NCBI RefSeq assembly: GCF_022919075.1
Contig: NZ_CP095078.1
Coordinates: forward strand, 3,286,001-3,350,000
DNA from: Nocardioides sp. W7
Lineage (GTDB): Bacteria; Actinomycetota; Actinomycetes; Propionibacteriales; Nocardioidaceae
Direction of reading: 5' to 3'
Length of the DNA: 64,000 nucleotides
The position numbers and the translations under genes are program-made. This document shows positions 32,817 to 42,091 of the stretch, piece after piece. Numbering within the stretch: position 1 is the first letter of the stretch; the number at the start of each line of letters is the position of its first letter. The notes under the pieces were generated by a model, which saw only the letters and a program-made list of their open reading frames with translations, made no database searches and was not told the DNA's origin.

Positions 32817-33920
32817 TCAGTCGAGCATCCGCTTCAAGGTCGGCTGGGCGGCGTCGGCGACCTTGTCCAGGGTCCCCCTGGAGCGGAGCCGTGAGATGCC
32901 GTCCGCGGCGATCACGGTGAAGGGCACCGCCAGGATGAGGCCGACGATGCCGCCGACGAGACCACCCAGAGCGGTGACGACCAGGACGACGAGCGGGTGG
33001 ATGTCGAGGGTGCGACCCATGACCTTCGGCTCCACGAAGTTCTCCAGCATCAGGTTGGCTGCCAGTACGAGCACGAGCATCACGGCGGCCACGTCGAGCC
33101 CTCCGTCACCGAGCGCGACGATCACGGCCAGTCCACCGCCGAGGAAGGCGCCGACGTACGGAATGTAGCCGCCGATGAAGTTGGCCACGGCGATGGTGAA
33201 CACGAGCGGAAGCCCGAGCAGGAAAGCTGCGACGCCGATGACCACAGCCACGACCGCGGACAGCGCGGTGCGACCACGCCCATAGTCACGGAGGGTCCGG
33301 CAGCTGTAGCCGACGAAGCCGTCGGCCTCTTCCCTGATCACCGGGTCGAGTCGGGCGATGACGGAACGCCGGAGCTGCGAGCCGTCCTTGAGCAGGTAGT
33401 ACATGATCAGCGCGCCGAGGATCAGCCCGCTGGCCAGGCCGACCCCCGTGCTGACGCCGGACAGGATCTCGGTGACGAACCCACCGGTCGCGAGGGGTGC
33501 CATCTCCTCCACAGCCTGGCGGGCGTGTTCGACCATCGCCTCGTCGATCTCGAAGGCGGCGGCCGCGTTCGCCGCGGCGTCGTCCACCGACGCGCCGATC
33601 TCGGCCGTCTGCTGCACGATGCCGCGAACAGTCGCGACGACCACGCCGGCCGTCAGCGCTAGCAGGCCGAGCACGATCACGCCGGCGGCGAAGACCGGGT
33701 TGAAGCCGTAGCGCTCGAGACGACGCGCCATCGGCTTGAAGACCACCGCCAGCACGGCCGCGAACGTCAGCGGGAGCACGATCTCGCTCACCGCGGCCAT
33801 CGCGCACACCACGATCGTCGTCGCCACCACGAACCCGACGAAGCTCCACGCGCCGATCCCGACCTGGGGGACCCAGCTGAAGACGGAGCGATCGCCGGGT
33901 GCGGCCTCCAGATCCTCCAT
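32817..33920 (-). CDS. AI-2E family transporter
   Basis: The 367-residue membrane protein has about eight helices in the AI-2E exporter layout: an N-terminal pair, a periplasmic helical stretch (QTAEIGASVDDAAANAAAAFEIDEAMVEHARQAVEEM), and C-terminal hairpins with GGYIPYVGAFLGGGLAVIVAL and VEPKVMGRTLDIHPLVVLVVTALGG. Family members include proteins that export signals or exchange Na+/Li+ for protons; the substrate here is unknown. It is divergent from the antiporter gene across a regulon palindrome. A paralog is encoded at 40932-42053. Confidence 0.88.
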   Translation of the reverse strand: MEDLEAAPGDRSVFSWVPQVGIGAWSFVGFVVATTIVVCAMAAVSEIVLPLTFAAVLAVVFKPMARRLERYGFNPVFAAGVIVLGLLALTAGVVVATVRGIVQQTAEIGASVDDAAANAAAAFEIDEAMVEHARQAVEEMAPLATGGFVTEILSGVSTGVGLASGLILGALIMYYLLKDGSQLRRSVIARLDPVIREEADGFVGYSCRTLRDYGRGRTALSAVVAVVIGVAAFLLGLPLVFTIAVANFIGGYIPYVGAFLGGGLAVIVALGDGGLDVAAVMLVLVLAANLMLENFVEPKVMGRTLDIHPLVVLVVTALGGLVGGIVGLILAVPFTVIAADGISRLRSRGTLDKVADAAQPTLKRMLD

Positions 33921-34005
33921 GACCCACCTCCGGTCCGATTCAACGGGGCGGCACGGGCGGTCGCATCGCGCAGATCGAGTGAATCGACCAGCGGTCCCCG
34001 CAAGA

Positions 34006-34022
34006 TCACGCAGCCTGGGTGA
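34006..34022. promoter_or_regulatory. Regulon palindrome, site 4
   Basis: TCACGCA-GCC-TGGGTGA has one mismatch in the right arm. It lies between the AI-2E gene (minus) and the antiporter gene (plus). Confidence 0.78.
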
Positions 34023-34105
34023 GGCGACGAGGGAGCGTCGGGGCGATGGTCCAGGAGGAGCGGCCAGCGGTCGGCGCGGCCGCCGGGCTCGGCGAGGTGA
34101 GGTGC

Positions 34106-35404
34106 ATGTCGGAGACCACCTTCGCGGTGCTGACCCTTCTCGTGCTCGGCTGGGCCGTGGTGTCGGACCTGTTGACCCGGGCGAACCTCACGAGTCCGCT
34201 GGTCTTCACCGTTGCCGGCTTCCTCCTGGCCAACCCCGACTGGGGCGTGCTGCAGCTCAGCGTCGAGACGCCCGCACTGCACCTGATCACGGAACTGACG
34301 CTGGCCCTCCTCCTGTTCTCGGACGCGGCGCGGGTCAACGTGGCCACCCTGCGACAGGACCTCGGAGTCCCCACCCGCCTGTTGGCCATCGGGCTTCCTC
34401 TGTCGATCGCGATGGGCACGGTGCTGGCCGCGTGGTTCCTCGATGGCTACTCGTGGGCGCTCGCCCTGTTCGTCGCCGCCACCCTGGCCCCCACCGACGC
34501 CGCGCTGAGCGCCCAGGTCATCAACGACGAGAAGGTCCCGATCCGGCTGCGACGCGCGCTGAACGTGGAGAGCGGTCTCAACGACGGGATCGCCACGCCC
34601 GTTGTCGGCCTCGCCCTGGCCGCGGTGGCAACGGAGATGGGTGCTGCTGGGAACGGCGAGTCCGGGGGAGCGCTGCAGCAGCTGGTCATCGGCCTGCTGG
34701 TCGGCCTGGTGGTCGGGGTCGTGAGCACCCTCCTGATCAACCTGGCGGCGCGGCGCGGATGGGTGGAGAACGGCGGGCGCCGCATCGCCACCCTCGCTGC
34801 CGCCTTCTGCAGCTTCGCCCTGGCGGTGTCGCTCGACGGCAACGGCTTCATCGCGGCGTTCGTCGCCGGCATCAGCTTCGGCGCCACGCTCCAGCGCGAG
34901 GTCACACCGGTCCATGTCGCAACCGAGCTGCCCGAGCTCCTCGGCGAGGTCATGGCGCTGGTGGTCTGGTTCATCTTCGGTGCGGCACTGGTCCCGGTGG
35001 TCCTCGACAACCTCGACCTCGAGACGACCGTCTACGCGGTGCTGAGCCTCACGGTCGTGCGCATGCTGCCGGTCGCGCTCGCGCTCCTGGGGACCGGGCT
35101 GACCAGCCGGACCATCGTCTTCATGGGCTGGTTCGGTCCACGCGGTCTCGCCTCGATCGTGTTCGCCCTCCTGGCCGTCGAGGAGCTGGGCGAGGGAGCG
35201 CTGGTGGAGCGGGCCGTCGCCACCGTGGCTCTCACAGTGATGTTGAGCGTCGTGCTGCACGGGGTGACGGCAGGTCCGCTGGGACGCCGGTACGTGCGGC
35301 TGTCACAGGCCGAGGCCGAGAACGTTCGAGGAGCGATCATCCGCTCGCGCCGCCTCGCCCATGAGCAGGGTTCGCCGGAGACCCCGTCCGCCAACGCCTC
35401 GTGA
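34106..35404 (+). CDS. Cation:proton antiporter (CPA1/NhaP-like)
   Basis: The 432-residue transporter has about 12 hydrophobic segments. Family signatures are visible: DAARVNVATLRQDLGVPTRLLAIGLPLS, the ion-binding ATLAPTDAALSAQVINDEKVP (Asp pair region) and LNVESGLNDGIATPVVGLAL. It exchanges Na+ or K+ for H+ across the membrane. GAGGTGAGG lies just before ATG 34106; an upstream ATG at 34046 would add 20 non-hydrophobic residues. It is controlled from the palindrome at 34006. Confidence 0.9.
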   Translation: MSETTFAVLTLLVLGWAVVSDLLTRANLTSPLVFTVAGFLLANPDWGVLQLSVETPALHLITELTLALLLFSDAARVNVATLRQDLGVPTRLLAIGLPLSIAMGTVLAAWFLDGYSWALALFVAATLAPTDAALSAQVINDEKVPIRLRRALNVESGLNDGIATPVVGLALAAVATEMGAAGNGESGGALQQLVIGLLVGLVVGVVSTLLINLAARRGWVENGGRRIATLAAAFCSFALAVSLDGNGFIAAFVAGISFGATLQREVTPVHVATELPELLGEVMALVVWFIFGAALVPVVLDNLDLETTVYAVLSLTVVRMLPVALALLGTGLTSRTIVFMGWFGPRGLASIVFALLAVEELGEGALVERAVATVALTVMLSVVLHGVTAGPLGRRYVRLSQAEAENVRGAIIRSRRLAHEQGSPETPSANAS

Positions 35405-35438
35405 GCGGTGTCGATGGTCCGGCGCGGAGCCGAGAAGT

Positions 35439-35455
35439 TCACGCAGCCTGCGTGA
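35439..35455. promoter_or_regulatory. Regulon palindrome, site 5
   Basis: TCACGCA-GCC-TGCGTGA is a perfect 7-3-7 palindrome 69 bases upstream of the arylsulfatase ATG, in the gap after the antiporter gene. Confidence 0.85.
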
Positions 35456-35524
35456 CGTTCTTCGCGCCGGTCACGTCCACGATTGCTGGTGACCGCAAGC
35501 CAGGCACGGAACGGAGATCTCCTG

Positions 35525-37897
35525 ATGACCAGTTCACCCGACCGCCACGCCCGTTCGATGCTGCCGATCCCGGACCGTCCGGCGCCGGGCTTGACCACGT
35601 ACGACGCGAAGGACCCCGACACGGCGTACCCTCCGATCGAGCCGCTGCTCCCGCCGAAGGGTGCACCGAACGTCCTGGTCGTCTTGATCGACGACGTCGG
35701 CTTCGGCGCCAGCAGCGCGTTCGGCGGGCCGTGTCACACGCCGAACGCCGAACGGTTGGCGGCGGGCGGTCTGCGCTACAACCGCTTCCACACGACCGCG
35801 CTCTGCGCCCCGACGCGGCAGGCGCTGCTGACCGGTCGCAACCACCACTCGGTCGGCATGGGCAGCATCACCGAGACGGCGACCTCGGCGCCTGGGCAGA
35901 ACTCGCTGCGGCCGAACACGAAAGCTCCACTCGCGACGACGCTGAAGCTCAACGGCTACTCGACCGCCCAGTTCGGCAAGTGCCACGAGGTGCCGGTGTG
36001 GCAGACCTCCCCGATGGGTCCCTTCGACGCCTGGCCCTCGGGTGGCGGTGGGTTCGAGACCTTCTACGGCTTCATCGGAGGTGAGAACAACCAGTGGGAC
36101 CCCGCGCTCTACGAGGGCACCACGCCGGTCGAGCCGCCGGCGACCCCCGAGGAGGGCTACCACCTGACCGAGGACCTGGCCGACCACGCGGTGAACTGGG
36201 TACGGCAGCAGAAGGCGCTGATGCCCGACAAGCCGTTCTTCGTCTACTTCGCACCGGGTGCGACCCACGCCCCGCACCACGTGCCCAAGGAGTGGGCCGA
36301 CAAGTACGCCGGGATGTTCGACGACGGCTGGGACGCTCAGCGTGAGCGGACCTTCGCCAAGCAGAAGGAGCTGGGGATCATCCCCGCCGAGGCCGAGCTG
36401 CCGGCCCGCCACGACGAGATCACGGCGTGGGAGGACATGCCCGACGAGATGAAGCCGGTGCTGGCACGTGAGATGGAGGTCTACGCCGGCTTCCTCGAGC
36501 ACACCGACCACCACGTCGGGCGGATCATCGACGCGTTGGAGGACCTGGAGGTCCTCGACGACACGCTGATCTACTACATCATCGGTGACAACGGTGCCTC
36601 GGCCGAGGGCACGATGAACGGCGCGTTCAACGAGATGGCGAACTTCAACGGGATGGCCGACCTCGAGACCCCCGAGTTCATGCTGTCCAAGATGGAGGAG
36701 TTCGGCTCGCCGTCGTCGTACAACCACTACTCGGTCGGTTGGGCGTGGGCCATGAACACCCCGTTCCAGTGGACCAAGCAGGTCGCGTCGCACTGGGGCG
36801 GCACCCGCAACGGCACCATCGTGCACTGGCCGACCGGGATCGAGGAGAAGGGCGGACTGAGGTCGCAGTTCGCCCACGTCATCGACGTCGCGCCCACTGT
36901 CCTCGAAGCAGCGGGGCTGCCGGAGCCCACCATGGTCAACGGCGTGATGCAGTCGCCGATGGAGGGCACGAGCATGTTGTACAGCTTCAACGAGGCTGAG
37001 TCGCCCGAGCGTCACGACCTGCAGTACTTCGAGATGTGCGGCAACCGCGGGATCTACCACAAGGGCTGGAGCGCGGTGACCAAGCACCGCACCCCGTGGG
37101 TGATGGTCGGCGGCGAGCTGGTGGCACTGGACGACGACGTCTGGGAGCTCTACGACGGCAGCGTCGACTACAGCCAGGCCCGCGACCTGGCCGCCGACGA
37201 CCCTGAGCGGCTCGCCAAGCTGCAACGGCTCTGGCTGATCGAGGCCACCAAGTACAACGTGCTGCCCATCGACGACCGCCTCATCGAGCGCGGCAACCCT
37301 GACATCGCGGGTCGGCCCACCCTCATCCAAGGCAACACGCAGCTGCTCTTCGCCGGGATGGGCCGGCTGTCCGAGAACAGCGTGGTCAGCATCAAGAACA
37401 AGTCCTTCTCGGTCACAGCGAACCTCGATGTCCCCGAGGGTGGCGCCGAGGGCGTGATCATCGCGCAGGGCGGCCGGTTCGGCGGTTGGGGCATGCATGT
37501 CAAGAACGGCGTGCTGAGGTTCTCGTACAACCTGCTCGGCATCCAGGAGTTCACCGCTGTCGCCGATTCGCCGATTCCGTCGGGGGCCCAACAGGTTCGC
37601 ATGGAGTTCAAGTACGACGGAGGCGGGATCGGCAAGGGCGGAGAGGTCACCTTGTACTACGACGGCACGTCCGTCGGCACAGGGCGGGTCGACGGCACCC
37701 AGGCGATCGTCTTCTCTGCCGACGAGACGACGGACATCGGCTACGAGTCCGGGACCACCGTCACCGCTGACTACACGGCGGCGACCAGCAAGTTCACCGG
37801 CAAGATCCATTGGGTCCAGATCGACCTCGAGGGCGACGACCACGATCACTTCATCTCGCCCGAGGAACGGTTCCGCATCGCGATGGCCCGCCAGTGA
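35525..37897 (+). CDS. Arylsulfatase (formylglycine type)
   Basis: The 790-residue enzyme hydrolyses sulfate esters. VVLIDDVGFG (metal-binding Asp pair D56/D57) is followed by the formylglycine signature CAPTR with C94. LLTGRNHHSVGMG, APHHVPKEW and YIIGDNGASAEG supply further metal and sulfate ligands. A C-terminal beta-rich region (about 625-790) is typical of large actinobacterial arylsulfatases. No signal peptide is visible, so it is probably cytosolic. It needs a formylglycine-generating enzyme; the only trace here is the FGE fragment at 53499. Its stop overlaps the SulP start (GTGA), which links sulfate release with anion transport. Confidence 0.93.
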   Translation: MTSSPDRHARSMLPIPDRPAPGLTTYDAKDPDTAYPPIEPLLPPKGAPNVLVVLIDDVGFGASSAFGGPCHTPNAERLAAGGLRYNRFHTTALCAPTRQALLTGRNHHSVGMGSITETATSAPGQNSLRPNTKAPLATTLKLNGYSTAQFGKCHEVPVWQTSPMGPFDAWPSGGGGFETFYGFIGGENNQWDPALYEGTTPVEPPATPEEGYHLTEDLADHAVNWVRQQKALMPDKPFFVYFAPGATHAPHHVPKEWADKYAGMFDDGWDAQRERTFAKQKELGIIPAEAELPARHDEITAWEDMPDEMKPVLAREMEVYAGFLEHTDHHVGRIIDALEDLEVLDDTLIYYIIGDNGASAEGTMNGAFNEMANFNGMADLETPEFMLSKMEEFGSPSSYNHYSVGWAWAMNTPFQWTKQVASHWGGTRNGTIVHWPTGIEEKGGLRSQFAHVIDVAPTVLEAAGLPEPTMVNGVMQSPMEGTSMLYSFNEAESPERHDLQYFEMCGNRGIYHKGWSAVTKHRTPWVMVGGELVALDDDVWELYDGSVDYSQARDLAADDPERLAKLQRLWLIEATKYNVLPIDDRLIERGNPDIAGRPTLIQGNTQLLFAGMGRLSENSVVSIKNKSFSVTANLDVPEGGAEGVIIAQGGRFGGWGMHVKNGVLRFSYNLLGIQEFTAVADSPIPSGAQQVRMEFKYDGGGIGKGGEVTLYYDGTSVGTGRVDGTQAIVFSADETTDIGYESGTTVTADYTAATSKFTGKIHWVQIDLEGDDHDHFISPEERFRIAMARQ

Positions 37898-39603
37898 GCT
37901 GGCCCGTCCTCACGTCGTTCGCCGGCTACCAACGCGGCTGGGTGCGAGGTGACATCGTCGCCGGCCTCACGGTCTGGGCAGTCCTGATCCCGGAGTCGCT
38001 CGCCTACGCGACGATCGCTGGACTTCCACCGGTCGTCGGCCTGTACGCCGCGGTCCCGGCGCTCGCGCTGTACGCGCTGTTCGGGAGCTCCCGCCACCTG
38101 GTCGTGGCGCCGATGTCGGCGACCGCCGCGCTCTCGGCAGGCGCGGTGGCAACCGTCGCCGCCGGTGGTAGCGACGACTACATTGCGCTCTCGGCCGGCC
38201 TCGCCCTGGCGGTGGGAGCGCTGGCACTGGGGGCAGGTTTCCTGAAGCTGGGGTTCCTCGCCTCGTTCATCTCCGGGCCGGTGCTGAAGGGCTTCATCAT
38301 CGGCCTCGCCCTGACGATCATGATCGGACAGCTGCCCAAGCTGTTCGGCGTCGAGAAGGGCGGCGGCAACTTCTTCGAGCAGCTCTGGCACCTGGTGACG
38401 CACCTAGGTGACACCAGTGGGATCACGCTGGCGGTCGGGTTGGCCAGCCTGGTCGTCCTCGTGGTGCTGAAGCGCTGGATGCCCCTGGTACCCGGGTCGT
38501 TGGTCGTGGTCGGCCTCGGGGTGCTGGCCGTCTACGTGTTCGACCTGGCCGAGCACGGGGTCGCTGTCGTGGGGGAGATCGAGTCGGGGCTGCCAAGCCT
38601 CGGGATCCCTGACATGACCGGCAACCAGTTCCTCGAGCTGCTGGGTCTGGCCGTCGGCGTGATGCTGGTCGGTTTCGCCGAAGGACTGGCTGCGTCCAAG
38701 GAGTACGCCGCCAAGAGTGGCTACCACATCGACAGCGACCGAGAGTTGATCGGACTCGGTGCCGCCAACCTCGGGTCGGGACTGTGCTCGGGGATGGTGG
38801 TGAACGGCAGCCTCTCCAAGACGGCCGTGAACGGCGGCGCCGGGGCGAAGTCGCAGCTGTCGACGCTCACGGTGTCTGCGCTGACTGTGGTGACGCTGTT
38901 GTTCCTGACCGGTCTCTTCGAGAAGCTCCCCGAGCCGACCCTCGCGGCTGTCGTGATCATCGCGGTCATCGAGCTCATCGACCTCGCCTCGCTGCGACGT
39001 CTGTACCGAGTCCAGACCGGGCGGCTGGCACGCATCTATCGCTACGCCAGCCGCGCCGACTTCGTGGCCGCGTTGGCCGCCATGTTCGGAGTGCTGCTCT
39101 TCGAGACCTTGCCAGGGCTGATCATCGGGATCTTCGTCTCGTTGGTCCTCCTCCTGGCCCGGACCTCCCGTCCTCACGTGACGCAGCTGCGGAGGCTGCC
39201 AGGGGAGGGGGACAACTGGGTCGACGCGCGTGGTCGCCCGGAGCTCGCAGGGCCGGACGGCGTCGTCGTGGTCCGGGTCGAGGCATCGCTGTGCTTCGCA
39301 AACGCCGACTACGTGCAGGACCAGATCCGGGCGCTGGTGGACGGGACAACCACGCTCGTGGTCGTCGACGGGCGGACGTCGCCGGCGATCGACGTGTCCG
39401 CCGTCGACATGTTGGTCCAGCTCAAGGCAGATCTGGCCCGTCAGGGTGTCGATCTCGTCCTGGCCCAAGAGGTCGGCCAGGTCAGAGACGTGTTGCGACG
39501 CGCCAGCGACCACGGAGAGCCCGCCATCTTCCCGACGGTCGACGAGGTGATCCGCGATCACGGTGAACCGACCATGCACGAGACCGACCAGGCAGACCGT
39601 TGA
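37894..39603 (+). CDS. SulP family anion transporter with STAS domain
   Basis: The 569-residue transporter begins at GTG 37894, overlapping the sulfatase stop. It has about 11-12 helices (SulP signature GLTVWAVLIPESLAYATIAGLPPVVGLYA; ISGPVLKGFIIGLALTIMIGQLPKLFG) and a C-terminal STAS domain (about 445-555; VVVVRVEASLCFANADYVQDQI, VDGRTSPAIDVSAVDMLVQL). Family members move sulfate, bicarbonate or other anions. Coupling to the sulfatase suggests sulfate, either exported or recovered. Confidence 0.92.
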   Translation: MSWPVLTSFAGYQRGWVRGDIVAGLTVWAVLIPESLAYATIAGLPPVVGLYAAVPALALYALFGSSRHLVVAPMSATAALSAGAVATVAAGGSDDYIALSAGLALAVGALALGAGFLKLGFLASFISGPVLKGFIIGLALTIMIGQLPKLFGVEKGGGNFFEQLWHLVTHLGDTSGITLAVGLASLVVLVVLKRWMPLVPGSLVVVGLGVLAVYVFDLAEHGVAVVGEIESGLPSLGIPDMTGNQFLELLGLAVGVMLVGFAEGLAASKEYAAKSGYHIDSDRELIGLGAANLGSGLCSGMVVNGSLSKTAVNGGAGAKSQLSTLTVSALTVVTLLFLTGLFEKLPEPTLAAVVIIAVIELIDLASLRRLYRVQTGRLARIYRYASRADFVAALAAMFGVLLFETLPGLIIGIFVSLVLLLARTSRPHVTQLRRLPGEGDNWVDARGRPELAGPDGVVVVRVEASLCFANADYVQDQIRALVDGTTTLVVVDGRTSPAIDVSAVDMLVQLKADLARQGVDLVLAQEVGQVRDVLRRASDHGEPAIFPTVDEVIRDHGEPTMHETDQADR

Positions 39604-39619
39604 CAGGTTGACGCAGCGA

Positions 39620-39654
39620 ACGGCCCGCGCGCCCGTCTGGGGTGCACGGGCCGT
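39620..39654. terminator. Candidate bidirectional terminator
   Basis: ACGGCCCG and CGGGCCGT form an 8-bp inverted repeat with a 19-base loop between the converging SulP and CMD-like genes. The loop is long, so the call is tentative. Confidence 0.35.
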
Positions 39655-39666
39655 CGTCGTTCGTTC

Positions 39667-39996
39667 TCAGGCCTCGTCTTCCAGCTCCTCCGCGATCACC
39701 TCGATGGCGACACCGAGCGCGAGCACGATGCGACCGGTGGCCGCGACGACCCGCGAGGTCCCGACGATGGGTGCGATGGCGGCGAGGACGCCGCGCACGT
39801 CCTCGGCATCCAGGCCGGCCTCTCCGGCCGCGGCCAGGTTCAGCGCGTAGGACGCCGACGGTGCACCGCTCGCCACCAGAGCGGCGAGCCGGACGAGCAT
39901 CAGCGCCTGCTCGTCGAGGCTGGAAGCGTCTAGCGAGTCCGCGGTCATGCTGGCCAGCAGGTCGACGATGGGGGTTTCTGACGTGGTCTCCGACAT
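39667..39996 (-). CDS. Carboxymuconolactone decarboxylase-like protein without catalytic cysteines
   Basis: The 109-residue protein resembles the CMD/AhpD fold (LDEQALMLVRLAALVASGAPSASYALNLAAAGEAGLDAEDVRGVLAAIAPIVGTSRVVAATGRIVLALG). It has no cysteine, so the usual ExxxxCxxH active site is missing and peroxidase activity is not expected. A paralog with the same pattern is encoded at 45591-46019, and both lie behind regulon palindromes. A structural or binding role is possible. It converges with the SulP gene. Confidence 0.8.
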   Translation of the reverse strand: MSETTSETPIVDLLASMTADSLDASSLDEQALMLVRLAALVASGAPSASYALNLAAAGEAGLDAEDVRGVLAAIAPIVGTSRVVAATGRIVLALGVAIEVIAEELEDEA

Positions 39997-40074
39997 GGTT
40001 TCTCCTGGTGAAGGCGGGGGCGGCGACGTGTTCGACGCCAGGTCCTACCTTTCGCCTCGTGGCGGCCGGAGACA

Positions 40075-40091
40075 TCACGCAGAGTGCGCGA
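40075..40091. promoter_or_regulatory. Regulon palindrome, site 6
   Basis: TCACGCA-GAG-TGCGCGA has one mismatch in the right arm. It overlaps the stop codon of the YihY gene and lies 79 bases upstream of the CMD-like gene it probably controls. Confidence 0.75.
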
Positions 40092-40935
40092 TTCCGTCCT
40101 CGGTCTTCGTGGCCCTCGTACGCCGGATCCACTGGCCGAACGTGCCCTCGTCCGTGGCGATCACCTGACCGAGGACGGCTGTTGCCAGGAAGCAGAGAGA
40201 AGCGGTGTAGAGACAGGCCAGGTAGGTGAAGGCGACCCCGATCGGGCCGTAGCGGTCCGCGCTGACCTCGAGCGCGTTCGGCAGCCAGGCAGCGGTTGCC
40301 GGGCGGACGGTGAGCATCAGCAAGGCAAAGAGCACGGCCCCGGGCGCCAGCATCCGCGGACGAACCTCGCCGGCCAGCAGCACCCACGGGACGAACAGCG
40401 CGACGGCGAGGTTGAGGGTCACGGTCGCGATCAGGGGGAGCGCCTCTCGGAGCGGGTGGATGTCGAACGGCTCGCTCGCAGCGCGCACGGCGACGAGGGC
40501 GAGGGTGAGCACCAGGACGGCGGCCAGCCACCGCCACGCCGAACCCAACCCGCTCTTGGGCTTCGGAGCTGCCCAGATCGCCATGTACGCGCGGATCAGG
40601 GCTCGGGACAGGCTGGTCGCCGAGGCGAGCACGATGACGACGCCGACGGCGCCGAAGCTGGCGCTGCCCGAGCCCTGGATCGCGTCCTCGAGCACCGACC
40701 GCGTCTCATCGGGGATCCCCATCGCGTCCGCGATCTCGTGGGTGTCCCGGCTGGCTGCCCAGGTCGCGAGCAGGATGAGGATCGGGAACACCGAGGTGAA
40801 GAACTGGGCGGCGATCGTCATGGACCGGTCGAACATGTCGAGCCTGAGGAAGGAGTCGAGTCCGTTGACGACGATCCGGCCGAGCCACCGCGTGCGAAGC
40901 CAGGTCTGCACGCGGTGCAGTCGCTCCGACATCAT
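40075..40935 (-). CDS. YihY/virulence factor BrkB family membrane protein
   Basis: The 286-residue protein has about six helices in the YihY layout, including FDRSMTIAAQFFTSVFPILILLATWA near the N-terminus and SADRYGPIGVAFTYLACLYTASLCFLATAVLGQVIA near the end. The family has been mistaken for RNase BN; its function is unsettled. The ATG overlaps the AI-2E stop (ATGA), so it is the third gene of the DUF7144-AI-2E-YihY unit. Confidence 0.85.
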   Translation of the reverse strand: MMSERLHRVQTWLRTRWLGRIVVNGLDSFLRLDMFDRSMTIAAQFFTSVFPILILLATWAASRDTHEIADAMGIPDETRSVLEDAIQGSGSASFGAVGVVIVLASATSLSRALIRAYMAIWAAPKPKSGLGSAWRWLAAVLVLTLALVAVRAASEPFDIHPLREALPLIATVTLNLAVALFVPWVLLAGEVRPRMLAPGAVLFALLMLTVRPATAAWLPNALEVSADRYGPIGVAFTYLACLYTASLCFLATAVLGQVIATDEGTFGQWIRRTRATKTEDGIAHSA

Positions 40936-42053
40936 CTCGACGAAGGTTGCTCGACTGGTTCCGGTTCGACCTCGGGCTCGACCTCGGCCTCCGGTCTGCC
41001 GGAGATGACGGGCAGCGCCCACCAGGTGCGCGGATCGGCCTCGACCAGCAAGGCCTTGGTGAGCAGCGTGAGGGGCACGGCGAGCAGGGCGCCGAGCGGA
41101 CCGATGACCCAGGTCCAGAACACCAGGGACAGGAAGGTGAGGAGCGCCGAGAGTCCCACGGCGTCGCCGACCACACGCGGTTGGATGACCGACTGGATCA
41201 GGAAGTTGATCACGCTGTAGACCACGATCACCGCGATCATCAGGTCGGGTCCGCCCTCGAGGAGTGCGATCAAGGCGGGTGGGATCAGGCCGATGACGAA
41301 GCCGATGTTGGGGATGAAGTTGGTGACGAACGCGAGCACCGCCCACACGAACGCTCCTGGGACGCCGATCAGTTGCAGGACGACGCCGTCGATGATCGCC
41401 ACGACGAGCCCGAACCCCGCCGAGACACCCATGTAGTTGCGGGACCCTCGTGCGAAGTTGTCCAGCGCAGCCACCGGGTCGGGGAAGCGCTTGCCGACAG
41501 CCTTGAGGCTCCGGCGGGTGGAGTCGGTGTCGAAGGCCACGAACAGCAAGACGGTGAACACGAAGAAGAGGTTGCTCAACACTCCCAGCGTGCTGGACAG
41601 CACCGACATGGCGGCGTCGACGAGCTGTCCCGGGTCGATCGAGCCGGTCGCGGCGTCGATCTGTTCCTGCTTGACACCGAGGTCCCGCAGGCTGTTGCCC
41701 ACGCTCTCGACGCGATCCTGCATCTGGTCGGTGTACTGCGGGAGAAGGTCAGCCAGCCGAGCTACCGCGACGATCAGGGCCAGGGTGAGGACGACGAGCA
41801 GTGCGTAGGCGGCGACCAGCATCACGAGCGAGGTCGCCCATCCCGGAAGCCGGCCCCGGCGCTCGAGCCAGAGGCGGATCGGATGCAGGCTGATCGTGAT
41901 GACCAGTGCCAGGAAGACCGGCCCGAAGATGTCGGCGACGGACCTGGCGCCGGCCAACACGATCGTGAAGGCGGCTACCCCGAACAGGAGAGTCAGCGCG
42001 AACGGTCTGGATCGTCGGACGGCGTCCGCGGCCGACGTCGTTGCAGTCGTCAT
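40932..42053 (-). CDS. AI-2E family transporter (second copy)
   Basis: The 373-residue protein has the AI-2E family layout: paired N-terminal helices, a helical extracytoplasmic segment (LPQYTDQMQDRVESVGNSLRDLGVKQEQIDAATGSI) and the signature FIPNIGFVIGLIPPALIALLEGG with QPRVVGDAVGLSALLTFLSLVFWTWVIGPLGALLAVP. CAGGAGATCC precedes the ATG. A C-terminal acidic tail (PEAEVEPEVEPEPVE) is unusual. It lies between the DUF7144 and YihY genes in one minus-strand unit. Confidence 0.88.
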   Translation of the reverse strand: MTTATTSAADAVRRSRPFALTLLFGVAAFTIVLAGARSVADIFGPVFLALVITISLHPIRLWLERRGRLPGWATSLVMLVAAYALLVVLTLALIVAVARLADLLPQYTDQMQDRVESVGNSLRDLGVKQEQIDAATGSIDPGQLVDAAMSVLSSTLGVLSNLFFVFTVLLFVAFDTDSTRRSLKAVGKRFPDPVAALDNFARGSRNYMGVSAGFGLVVAIIDGVVLQLIGVPGAFVWAVLAFVTNFIPNIGFVIGLIPPALIALLEGGPDLMIAVIVVYSVINFLIQSVIQPRVVGDAVGLSALLTFLSLVFWTWVIGPLGALLAVPLTLLTKALLVEADPRTWWALPVISGRPEAEVEPEVEPEPVEQPSSR

Positions 42054-42091
42054 CGGATCTCCTGTCATGCCTGCAGGTGGGGGTTCGCCGG

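Noticed and set aside
34019..34105. Longer N-terminus for the antiporter
   Set aside because: The extra residues are hydrophilic and come from the operator region; ATG 34106 has a better ribosome site and starts just before the first helix.
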